From positions 135,345,376 to 135,409,375 of the forward strand of contig NW_020312785.1 of NCBI RefSeq assembly GCF_003265705.1: DNA of 64,000 bases, read 5' to 3'. This document shows, one piece after another, positions 54,545 through 64,000 of this stretch; positions within the stretch are counted from its first letter, which is position 1, and each line of letters begins with the position of its first letter. The notes beneath the pieces are model-generated. The model was given only the letters and a program-made list of their open reading frames with translations, had not been told where the DNA came from and did not search any database. The position numbers were made by a program, and so were the translations under genes. The DNA comes from Callorhinus ursinus. Its lineage: Eukaryota; Chordata; Mammalia; Carnivora; Otariidae.

Positions 54545-54690
54545 GCTCATTCACTACCTGCTGTGTCATCACATTTAATCCCCCACTAGTTCCCTGAGGT
54601 AGATATTGTGCCCGTTTTACAGATGAGAAGTCATGCTGAGAGAACTCAAGAAAGAAGCCTAGTGTCTCACAGATGCAGAATCTGGGTGCA
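54545..54690 (-). mobile_element. MIR SINE relic, antisense
   Basis: 'cctgctgtgtcatcacatttaatcccccactagttccctgaggtagatattgtgcccgttttacagatgagaag' then 'agcctagtgtctcacagatgcagaatctggg'. Confidence 0.7.
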
Positions 54691-55169
54691 AGGCCAAATT
54701 GTCCTAGAATTTAGAATAATTTGGAATAATAATTTGGAATCATGCTCGGTGCTTTTCTCCACCTTGTATTGTTTCCTGAGGAAACTGGCCTGCCCAGTGG
54801 AATGAGAGGCCTCACCATGATGAAATGTTCTATTCCATCTACACACGGCATGGTCATTGTTCTCATCTCTCCATCATGGATCTGTTTGCTCAGTGGAGGC
54901 ATCTCTATTGTCCGCTTGCTCTCCACTCACATGATAAATGTTGTCTAAAGCCTTGATGAGAACGATTGAAAGATGAATGAATATGTGTGGACAGCGTTGC
55001 CTAATGGGTGAAATGTACACTGGTACTTCAGATGACTTCAGATTGTGCCAACCCTTAAAAACATGGTTTTAGTGGGTCTATTTTTATTTTAACATGCAGT
55101 AGGGGGGGGAAAAAAAAACACCTTAAGCCCAGGGTTTCACAAATGTGAATCCGAATTAATCACTAACAT

Positions 55170-55385
55170 GTATTGGTATTCAGAAGCAATCAAACACTAT
55201 TCTCTGTTTTACCTTCTTCATCTGCTTTAATCGTCACCACAAACCTGCGAGGTAGCCTTACCTCCATGTTAGCGATGAGGACACTGAGGCAGACAGTGAG
55301 TTATTCTTAAGAGTTCCACAGTTGGCAATCTTTAGGCTGGGATTTGAACTGAAGCCATGAGACTCCAGAGCCCACACTCCCTCCT
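55170..55385 (-). mobile_element. MIR SINE relic, antisense
   Basis: 'ctgctttaatcgtcaccacaaacctgcgaggtagccttacctccatgttagcgatgaggacactgaggcagacagtgagtt' then 'ggctgggatttgaactgaagccatgagactccagagcccacactc'. Confidence 0.8.
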
Positions 55386-56198
55386 TGAACACAAAATAAA
55401 GCTAGTGTAAGACACCATGGGGGAGCCTCTGGCATGCTCCAGATCCTGATTCTTCGTTAGCCTAAAATATGGAAGAGGAAAATGTAGTTTGCGCTGGAGG
55501 GGAGGGAGTTGGCCATAAGGGAGCCCAGAGAGAGAAAGTCATTCCTCAAAGGCACATGGACTCTGGGCTCCAGCCCAAGCGCTTCAGCCAAAACAGGAGC
55601 CAAGGTCTTCTGATCCCCTTCGCAGGCTCTGTTCTGCCGAGGTTATTTCAGTGCTGGCTACTGCAAGGTCAGGAGCCTTCCCGGCTGGCAGTAAGTCTCC
55701 CAAGTGCCCTCAGGAGGGACGCGGGTTCTCGCACCGGTCACCAGCTTTCGAATGCAGGCACTCTTTGTGCTCAGGAGGTTCTGTTTTATGGCGGTGGGTT
55801 TTGTTGTAAGCTCCCTTTGCAGATGGCACACTGAGGCTGCGGTCCTGAGGGAAATCCCTCCCCTAGGTGACAGACAGGAAACTTTTCATTTCAACTAGTC
55901 CGTCCACCCTTGTTCACAAAAGTCGTCGCAATTAGCATCTGCTCATTCTGTTCATTTTCTTCCTGAAATAGGCCTTCTAATCATCGCTTATCACATTTCC
56001 AATTACTTTTTTTTTTCTTGAATAATTATAGCTCCAGACTATGGGTTTGGGGCCACAGCTCCCAGGCATTTTGCAACCTGTGCTGATAAAGACGAGATTA
56101 TGAACTTTCCCACGTGACATGGCCTGCCAATCAGCCTCATACAACGAATTTCATTCTAGTACCCCCCCTGATCTTTGCTGCATTTAAAAATAACTTAA

Positions 56199-56572
56199 CA
56201 TTGGGTAGGGTATGTGCTATGGTGAGCGCTGTGAATTGTGCAAGACTGTTGAATCACAGATCTGTACTTCTGAAACAAATAATGCAACATATGTTAAGAA
56301 AAAAGAAAAAGAAGAAGATAGCAGGAGGGGAAGAATGAAGGGGAGTAAGTCAGAGGGGGAGATGATCCATGAGAGATGATGGACTCTGAAAAACAAACTG
56401 AGGGTTCTAGAGGGGAGGAGGGTAGGGGGATGGGTTAGCCTGGTGATGGGTATTAAAGAGGGCACGTTCTGCGTGGAGCACTGGGTGTTATGCACAAACA
56501 ATGAATCATGGAACACTACATCAAAAACTAATGATGTAATATATGATGATTAACATAACAATAAAAAAATTA
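56199..56572 (+). mobile_element. Recent carnivore L1, 5'-truncated 3' end, with TSD
   Basis: About 370 bp of L1 3'UTR: 'ttgggtagggtatgtgctatggtgagc', 'gtacttctgaaacaaataatgcaacatatgtt', a purine-rich block, 'ctggtgatgggtattaaagagggcacgttctgcgtggagcactgggtgttatg' and an A-rich tail. Duplication aaaaataacttaa at 56186-56198 and 56573-56585. No coding part is included. Confidence 0.9.
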
Positions 56573-56670
56573 AAAAATAACTTAATACTCTTCCCATTTT
56601 AATTAAGCTAAACTTGCACACACTGTGAAATGCTCACGCTCTTTCACTCATGCACGTGCGCATGCATGTG

Positions 56671-56714
56671 CACCACACACACACACACGCACGCACACGC
56701 ACACACACACACAA
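56671..56714. repeat. (CA)n microsatellite with CG interruptions
   Basis: CA units broken by cgcacgcacacgc. Confidence 0.93.
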
Positions 56715-56739
56715 GTGGTCCTTAAAAATCTCTTCTGTA

Positions 56740-56930
56740 GGGGCACCTGGGTGGCTCAGTCGTTAAGTGTCTGCCTTTGGCTCAGGTCATGATCCCAGGG
56801 TCCTGGGATCGAGCCCCGCATGGGGCTCCCTGCTCAGTGGGAAGCCTGCTTCTCCCTCTCCCACTCCCCCTGCTTGTGTTCCCTCTCTCGCTGTGTCTCT
56901 CTCTGTCAAATAAATAAACAAAATCTTTAA
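56740..56930 (+). mobile_element. CAN-SINE, sense, with near-perfect TSD
   Basis: Head ggggcacctgggtggctcag, young-type body, tail taaataaacaaaatcttt. Flanks aaaaatctcttctgt and aaaaatcacttctgt differ at one base. Confidence 0.94.
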
Positions 56931-57069
56931 AAAAATCACTTCTGTGTGCAGTCACACAGTAAACAACAGAATAACCATAGCCCGTATGCCATCAAGTCAT
57001 CAAAAAAGATAAAATGCCTTTGAATTTTCATGTTTTGTCTAATTGTTCATAACAAAATCATTAAAATTG

Positions 57070-57300
57070 AGACCTCTAGAGCCAGACCCCCTCGGTTCAA
57101 ATCCCAGTTCTGCCACCAACTAGCTATGTGACTTTGTGCAAGCCCCTCAACCGTTTTATTCCTTTGGCTTCTTAATGTGTAAAATGGGGGAAGTGATAGA
57201 ACCTACCTGTGAGACTAGTAAGAATTGCTACAAGAATAGAGTTCCTATTTTAAAAGTCGTTAGAACAGAGCTTGGGGCACATTAGCACCAGTTGTTAGGA
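57070..57300 (+). mobile_element. MIR SINE relic, nearly full length
   Basis: 'ctagagccagaccccctcggttcaaatcccagttctgccaccaactagctatgtgactttgtgcaagcccctcaac', 'taatgtgtaaaatgggggaagtgatagaacctacctgtgagactagtaagaatt' and 'agaacagagcttggggcacatta'. Confidence 0.85.
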
Positions 57301-57989
57301 TGATAATGATCATTTTTTTTTCCATTCTACTCTAAAATGAAGCCGTGTTGTAATATTTTGCAGACATAGAGTTCCCCAAATTTGGGGGCAAAATGGACTC
57401 TTGAGGACAATGAGTCATATAGATCTGTAACTGTGAGCAGACCACCCCATATCCTGGAAGGGACCATTTTCACTCGATGTGCCTGGCATGGCTGTGGTGG
57501 TAAATACAGGGCTCTGGGAGACAGGTAATCTTGGGGTTTAGTCTAGCTTCACCAACCACCACCCTGTTCTTCTGTGACTTTAGTCTCCTGCTCTTGTGCC
57601 CCACCTGAGACCCCTCCCCTCCCTGTCCTGCCTACATTAGGAAGCTGGAGAAAAATCAAATGACACACTAAGTAAAAATACATGGGAAAAGTACTAGATA
57701 TCATTGATGCAAGATAGAATGTATTACCTTTTTGGGGGCATGGATAGATACCCTGAAACTTTGCTGGAACATTAGATTCTCATTCATTAACAACATTATA
57801 TATGTATATGGTAATCATCCTGGCAACCGTATGAAGTAGGGATTATTTTCCCCATTTTTGCAGCTAAGGAAATTGACGTAAGTATCTTATGCACGTTTAC
57901 AGTTTGCATCCAGGCTCTCTCAGTACGATCCGTCCACTCCTCCAAGCTGTTTCATCCATATTTCTTTCCTTCATTCAGCATACGTTAGT

Positions 57990-58125
57990 TGAATGCAAAG
58001 TGGTGTACCATCCAAGATCTGCTTGCGTCTTGAAAGCAAGAGCTATGTGTTACCCAGTATTTTATATCAGCAGTTGGCACAGAGGGGAGCACATAACAAT
58101 TGTTCAATAATTTCCGCTGAGAGAA
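57990..58125 (+). mobile_element. L2-type 3' fragment
   Basis: 'cttgaaagcaagagctatgtgttacccagtattttatatcagcagttggcacagaggggagcacataacaattgttcaataa' follows the L2 3' end order. Confidence 0.5.
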
Positions 58126-58397
58126 GAAAAGAAGGCTCTTGGCCTTTAGAAGTTCACAATCCAACTGAGGAGACATACAAATAAACAGTCCATGATCGGG
58201 ATGTCCTAACTGGTAAGGCCTAGTGGAATGATACAGCCTGAGGCCAAAAATGCCTAGGTTTTACAGAGAAATTTCAGTGAGAACCTGGCTGCTGTCCCAC
58301 ACCTGCCTGTGTAGCTGTAGTGCTCCAGCCGTCATGGTTACCCCTGACAGGATGACCTTGCTCCTTCAATTCCCCCCAACTCTCTCCCATGGAGCTT

Positions 58398-58853
58398 ATG
58401 TTTGTTCCCTAGGGCTGCTGTAACAAATTACCACAATCTGAACCAACAGAAATTTACTCTCTCACAGTTCTGGAGTCTAGAAGTCCAAAATCAAGGTGTC
58501 AGCAGGACCTTGTTCCCTCCGAAGTCTCTAAGGTATAGTCAGGACTAGAGCTGGATGTGTCCAGATCCCATTGGCTCCTGGTGTTTCTTGGCAGTTCTTA
58601 GCTTATAGCCACCAAGTCTCCAATCTCCACCTCCATCTTCACATTACCTTTTTCTTTTCTCCTCTCTGTGTGTCTTATAAGGATATTTGTCATTTGAGTT
58701 AGGGACCACCTGAATAACCTAGGATGATTGCATTGCAAGATTCTTAGCTAAATTCCTTCTGCAAAGACCCTTTCTCCAAATAAGGTCACATTCACAGCTC
58801 TGGGGATCAGGACATAGATATATCTTTTTGGGGACCATCATTTAACCCAATAC
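58398..58853 (-). mobile_element. MLT-type (ERVL/MaLR) solitary LTR relic, antisense
   Basis: 'ctagggctgctgtaacaaattaccacaatctg', 'cagaaatttactctctcacagttctggagtctagaagtccaaaatcaaggtgtcagcagg', 'tgtcttataaggatatttgtcatttgagttaggg' and 'aaataaggtcacattcacagctctggggatcaggacat'. This is a mammalian-wide old LTR in reverse. Non-coding; no internal retroviral genes are present. Confidence 0.65.
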
Positions 58854-59429
58854 AGAGCATTAGCCAATTCCTCTGGTATAAATTCTTTCAAGATGAAAAG
58901 ATCTCAAGTCCAAGACTCTCTCCTTTGGTCACTTGAGACCTTCCCAAAGAGGACTATGACAGATTCACAATTTTATTTGGTTTCATTTTCTATCTTAACA
59001 CACACGCACAAATGGTATGTTTCTACTGTACAATAATTAAAATATCACTTAAAGATTAACGTTTATCTCAATGACTGCACATTCTTTTCGTACACCTATC
59101 ATTTTTTCAGCAACATATGTCCTCCAAAAATACAGGAACACGATGAGGTTGGCATGTCTTTTCCCACCCACCATACCATCCTTGGATGCAACCCTTTGTT
59201 TCACAGCCCCTGACACCATGTAGGGAGCAATTCGTGGTACCCCAAAAACATTACAGAATTTCACACCAGTGCCAAACTTAGAAATAAACTATGACTATGT
59301 GTAAATATACATATGTTTTATTCAAATACCCGATCTCATTCCTTTGGAACCCAGGAAGGGTGGGAATGAGAAGTTAGGTTCCAGCCTAAGTCCTATTTCT
59401 CAATCCCTTAGCTCCATGACCTTGGGGAT

Positions 59430-59980
59430 TCTAGTTATTATTCTAACATAGCAAATGACTGTAAAACCTAGTAGCTTAAAGCAACCATTTTACCTTCCTC
59501 AAATTTAGCGGGTCAGAAATTTGGGAAAGGCTTGGGCTGGACAGATCTCATTTGGGGTCTTTTCTGCCACTGAACTCCCACATTGACTAGGGTTAGAATC
59601 ATCTAATGGCTCAGCCGAGCTGGGTAACCAAGATGCCTCACTTAGCAGTTAATGCTGGCTGTTGGCTTGGAGCTCAGTCGGGATAATCATCTAGAACGCC
59701 GAGAACACCTACACGTGGCCTTTCCAGCTGGCGGTGTCAGAGCAATAGAGTTCTTAATGGCAGCTGGCTTCCTCTAGGGCAGCTGTGCCAAGAGAACCAG
59801 GCAGAACCTGCATGGACATTTATGACATTTTCTTGGAAGTCTTAGAACATCACTTCTCCCACACTCTTGAACAGAGCAGTTGCAAGTCACTCAAATTCAA
59901 AGCAAGGACACAGGGCCTCAGACCTCTCAATGGGAGAACTGACAAAGAATTTAAGGCAATGCCTAAAACCACCACAGGTA
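59430..59980 (-). mobile_element. Possible old LTR-type repeat, unassigned
   Basis: 'gactgtaaaacctagtagcttaaagcaaccatttta', 'gcgggtcagaaatttgggaaaggcttgggctgg', 'gttaatgctggctgttggcttgg', 'acatcacttctcccacactct' and 'ctcaatgggagaactgacaaagaattt' are phrases of a widespread mammalian repeat. I cannot name the family with confidence. Confidence 0.4.
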
Positions 59981-60115
59981 ATTTGCAGCATGTGGGTGTC
60001 AGTCTCTCATCTGTAAGTTGGAACTATATTCTCGCTAAGCCTCCTCTGATACTTAGAGCCTATGAAGTACTTTCCTTTCATTATCTTGATGTACTCACAT
60101 TAATATTTATATTTC

Positions 60116-60331
60116 TTTTTTATTAAAGATTTTATTTATTTATTTATGTGACAGAGAGAGAGAGATCTAGCAAGAGAGCGAGCACAAGCAGGGAAAGCTG
60201 AGGCAGAGGGAGAGAGAGAAGCAGGCTCTCCGCGGAGCAGGGAGCCCGACGTGGGGCTCGATCCCAGGACCCTGGGATCAGGAGCTGAGCCGAAGGCAGA
60301 CGCTTAACCAACTGAGCCACCCAGGCGCCCC
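60116..60331 (-). mobile_element. CAN-SINE, antisense, with 15-bp TSD
   Basis: T-rich start, aaagattttatttatttattt, end gagccacccaggcgcccc. Perfect duplication taatatttatatttc at 60101-60115 and 60332-60346. Confidence 0.95.
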
Positions 60332-62009
60332 TAATATTTATATTTCATTTCCTTTCTTTTCTATTATAAAATAACCATATTACAGAAAATTAGGGGGGAA
60401 AAAGAGAAAAAAGTTTCCATTTCAATAGACTCCCTAGACTTGTATATATTTTTAGAGTTGTTTTCTATGTGTGTGTTTTTGTGTCTGTGTGTGAGTGTGA
60501 TAAACTCACCAGTTCACCATTTTGGAAAATTTTTCTCAGAATTAAGAAGGACATTCTGGAATCTTATTTTTAAGAGGCACTAGTTACCATTATAACTAAA
60601 CATGCTATGTAGCAGTAAAATTTAATATCGTAATTCAATTGTAGTGGTTATTAACCTCAGATTACAAACTCAGGCATGCAAGAAATGTCACATGTCTTAT
60701 TTTTCTATAAATCTCCTTAATTTTGATTCTGAGCCCCTATCCTGCTGGACTCGTGGGAAATTTGGCCCTTATTTTGGCGAGATTTTTCCCCACTATCTCT
60801 TGAGGTTTTACCATTGGTTTGGGTTTCCTGCAGTAAGAACAAGGAGCAAGGTGTTGGATAGTTCTCGTTCCCTGATTTTCCCCTGGGCTGCCCATTGTCC
60901 CATTTGCTGGATTTGTTTGGGTCTGCCTCTCCTCTGGTCGTTTGCTTTGCTGGGAACTTGGTATTTTTCTTGGGATAACTTGAGTGCCAAGGGTCCAGAT
61001 TCACTTCCTGGTGCACCTGGGCTACTCCCTTAAAACCCACCATATCCTCAAGTCCCTACCCAGGAGCAATACTTATAGCCACAGTCTATGAAGTGTGACA
61101 TTTGATTATATATGAATTAACCATCCTTGGAATAGTTATTGAGATTGGAGTAGCTATCTATCTGAGGAACGTATAGTCAAGTTATTTTATATAATATACG
61201 TATCTCAAATGTATGTGCTAAAGTATTTGAAAGTAAAGTGCAGACTACAATTCACTATCTGAGGTTCTTTGTGGGTAATCCCTTTTCAATTTCCCAGGGC
61301 ACTCAGGAGCCCTTCAAGTTAGACCCTGGAGCACTGGATACCTAGAAAGATAACGGTGGTGGTATTTCGCTGAAATCCTCCCAGCTTCTCAACCTCCACA
61401 CTTAAACTTGTTTAGGGCTGAATGGGAACAGGCTGAAAGTCTTCCAAAACCAGGAAGCGGTATATTTTCTTCAGCTTTTCCTGGTTGGGGGTAGTAGACC
61501 CTTACTTCTGGAACAGAACTGGTTTTGCTGGAATGCCTCCTCACTCTAGCTCCCCTATGGACTATGCTGAGTCATGATTACTGGAAGGAATGTCTCTGCT
61601 GTTGGCACAAACAGGACAGGAAAAAGCTGTTAATATAGGCAATACCTTGTGGTTTTGTTTTATGAGACAAGTATTTTGTTAACAATAAAGATACTGTGTT
61701 AGGAAATTAAATCATTCATACACTAGCACTGTGTAAAGGCATTCAATCATTCACAAGTTATAAATCTTCAGTAATTGATACTAAATGTAATTTCTTAAAA
61801 TGCTAACACTCAGTTTAAATTCAAACATTGAACATTCAAAAATTTAACAGTCAAGATTATAGAAGTGATTGAGTAAATTACAGTCAGAGGATAATCATGT
61901 AGACAAGTTCTGTAGACTGCTATGCATAACCTAATATGAAGTTGAGAAGAATCATGGAAAACAACTTTTATCCTGTGTTAATTTTCTTTTTGTCTTTCAG
62001 ATATATCTG

Positions 62010-62460
62010 TTACATTGTTTCCCATTTTCCATTTTCCAGCATGAGGAATATTGGCATGATGAACAACTTTACATATGTTAACATTTATATATTTTTCATT
62101 TCCTTAAATAAATTATAAGAAATTACGAATGTTTTCATGGTTCTTGTCATCTCTGTCCAAATTATTTCCCAGAATAATTGTGTCTGTTTTTCTTCCCACC
62201 AACCATATCCGAGAACACCAGCACACTCACTAGCTCTATATATTACCCCTTTTTTGTTAATTTAATATTCTGGCATTGTACATCATTGTTGGTATTATTT
62301 GCATTTCTTCCATAGAAGGTTGAACTCTTTTCACGTTTGTTTAGAGATTGTAGTTTCATCGCTGAGAATTATCTGTCATGTCCTTTACCTATTTATCTAT
62401 TACACCTAAATGATTTTATAAATTCCAATAGTTGCCACACTTTCCGGGCTTTTATCTCTC
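62010..62460 (-). mobile_element. Probable degraded antisense L1 piece
   Basis: AT-rich sequence with L1-like phrases such as 'tgttggtattatttgcatttcttccatagaaggttgaactcttttcacgtttgttt'. Weak; could be another old repeat. Confidence 0.35.
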
Positions 62461-63104
62461 TTGTCATTTCACTAATGTGTATTTATTTAATCCAAATTTT
62501 AAAATACATATGGAGCTAAGTCACTCACTCTATTTCTTTACGAATTCTCCTGCATTCAGATTTAGAAAATAACTATCTTTCCAAAAATCCAACAAATAAC
62601 CAATGCTATTTTCTTAAAGATTTTCTGTGACACTCTCTTTTAACAATTATTTATTTTCCCTAGAATGTATTTAGGTGTATGGTGTAGGCTTGAGGGAAGA
62701 TCATTTATATTTTTCTAATTGACAAACAGATACCCCAACATCATGTATTGTGGGAATGAGGGTGAGAAACTCATTTATGATTGATTTGTGTTATTTCCTT
62801 CAGGACACAGTAGGTTTGTCCTTGTAATAGAAACTACTTCTGGACTATTTTGCTCCATTATCCAAATTTCAGTGCAAGGCTGCTATAGATAATGTCACTT
62901 CTAATTAATGTTTATACTTCCCAATTCCCAGAATTTTCTTTAACACTATGGCTTGTTATTTGTTGTTGTTGTTGTTCATTATTTTTTTGTTTTCATTCAT
63001 TTTTTATTAGGAAAAAATTTAAAATTCAGCATATACCCAGACCTATACCATATATCCAGGCTTCATAAATGTGTTTTGTCATATCTGATTCAAAATTTAA
63101 CCTT

Positions 63105-63389
63105 TCTTTTTTTTTTTTGATACATGTCTCCCTCTTTTTTTTATTATGTTATGTTAATCACCATACATTATGTCATTAGTTTTTGATGTAGTGTTCCATG
63201 ATTCATTGTTTGCATATAATAACACCCAGTGCTCCACGCAGAACGTGCCCTCCTTAATACCCATCGCCAGGCTAACCCATCCTCCCAACCCCCTCCCCTC
63301 TAGAACCCTCAGTTTGTTTTTCAGGGTCCATCATCTCTCATGGTTCATCTCTCCCTCCGATTTCCCCCCCCGCCTTCATTCTTCCAATG
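63105..63389 (-). mobile_element. Recent carnivore L1 3' end, antisense, with TSD
   Basis: T-run, 'ttatgttatgttaatcaccatacattatgtcattagtttttgatgtagtgttccatgattcattgtttgcatataa', 'acccagtgctccacgcagaacgtgccctccttaatacccatcgccaggctaaccc' and a C-rich end. Duplication caaaatttaac(c/t)ttt at 63091 and 63390. It is the reverse complement of the same L1 3' segment at 56199-56572. Confidence 0.9.
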
Positions 63390-64000
63390 CAAAATTTAAC
63401 TTTTCATTTAAAAAGAAACAAAATATTATAACTATATCACCACCATCTGGGTGACTATCTTTAGTTCTTAATCCCTGTTCCTACTGAGCTTCCTGGACCC
63501 TACCCCTATTATGGATTAAAGGTGGATACTTTCTACCAATGTGGGTACCTACAATCTGGAGCGTTATCCTCTGTGTATGATTTTTTTAAATTTCTCTAAG
63601 TGTAACTCTATATGCATTGTTCTACTACCTTTTTTCCTTTACTTAAGATTATGTTTTTTAAATCCATCTATGTTGATACATACCTTATTCATTTTAACTG
63701 CCAAGTAATGATGATCACATGGTAAAGTAATCAAACAAGGATGCCATTAGATTGAGGTGGCTCAAATGCCTTGGTAACCTTATAAGCAAACCAAAACTTA
63801 ACCCAGAGTTAATTTCTATGAATGCCTCAAGGTTAAGGATAACAACTAATTACCAACAGCAAACTAGTTTTTCCCAAATAATGCAATCACATAAGCTATA
63901 GCAAATCAAATAATTTCTTTGCTCTGATTATGTGTCTTCTCCACCTCTAGCCCCTGTTGGTGGAATACCCCTAACAACTTTTTGTTTGATGTTGCCCAGT

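Larger units (their letters stand above)
53251..64000. other. Intergenic region downstream of TGFBR2
   Basis: No supported coding exon on either strand. It contains a MER20, several MIR, two recent L1 3' ends in opposite orientation, two CAN-SINEs and LTR-type relics. In human the next gene on this side (GADL1) is transcribed toward TGFBR2 from far away, and I see none of it. Stretches 55400-56110, 57310-57990, 60360-62000 and 63410-64000 hold nothing I recognise. Confidence 0.75.

Noticed and set aside
58398..58853. Endogenous retrovirus with coding genes
   Set aside because: Only an old LTR-like sequence is seen; no gag, pol or env remains nearby.
60644..61033. 129-codon open frame in the 3' flank
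   Set aside because: No family resemblance, no splice or promoter context; likely chance.
53251..64000. A second gene downstream (GADL1 or other)
   Set aside because: No recognisable exon with splice sites on either strand; open frames there are short and fall in repeats or AT-rich DNA.

Overview
The window is mammalian nuclear DNA from a carnivore. It carries at least seventeen tRNA-derived CAN-SINE copies in both orientations. They have the GGCGCCTGGGTGGCTCAG head and a long CT-rich tail ending in AAATAAAATCTTT, and about ten keep clean target-site duplications of 13-18 bp. The SINE body (CCTGGGATCGAGCCCCGCATCGGGCTCCCTGCTC type) looks like the arctoid caniform form (bears, pinnipeds, mustelids) rather than the dog or cat form. 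I cannot name the species.

The only protein-coding gene I can support is the 3' part of TGFBR2 (TGF-beta receptor type 2, a transmembrane Ser/Thr kinase), on the + strand. Five exons are present: 4656-4846, 31927-32726, 34386-34527, 47540-47667 and 50500-50679 (to the stop codon). Their sizes (191, 800, 142, 128, 180 nt) and phases are those of human coding exons 3-7. Each has an AG acceptor, and each of the first four has a GT donor. The two 5' exons (signal peptide and first half of the ectodomain) are not in the window; its first 4.6 kb is the end of intron 2. The 3'UTR runs from 50680 to about 53250, with an early AATAAA at 51063 and two tandem AATAAA at 53205 and 53226. From there to 64000 is intergenic.

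Layout: 1-4655 intron 2; 4656-4846 ectodomain exon; 4847-31926 the 27-kb intron 3; 31927-34527 transmembrane and most of the kinase, split by a 1.7-kb intron; 34528-47539 the 13-kb intron 5; 47540-50679 last two kinase exons; 50680-53250 3'UTR; 53251-64000 repeat-rich flank. Introns and flank are filled with CAN-SINEs, old antisense L1 pieces, two recent carnivore L1 3' ends, MIR/L2, MER5A and MER20 DNA-transposon relics, MLT-type LTR relics, and microsatellites.

No new biological system was found. The observations most worth a second look are: an A7 instead of the human A10 tract in the ectodomain exon; loss of the human Asn154 glycosylation sequon; a 206-bp diverged direct repeat inside intron 3; a 30-bp palindrome at the edge of a MER20; a G-quadruplex/GC-box cluster in intron 5; and microRNA seed matches in the 3'UTR.
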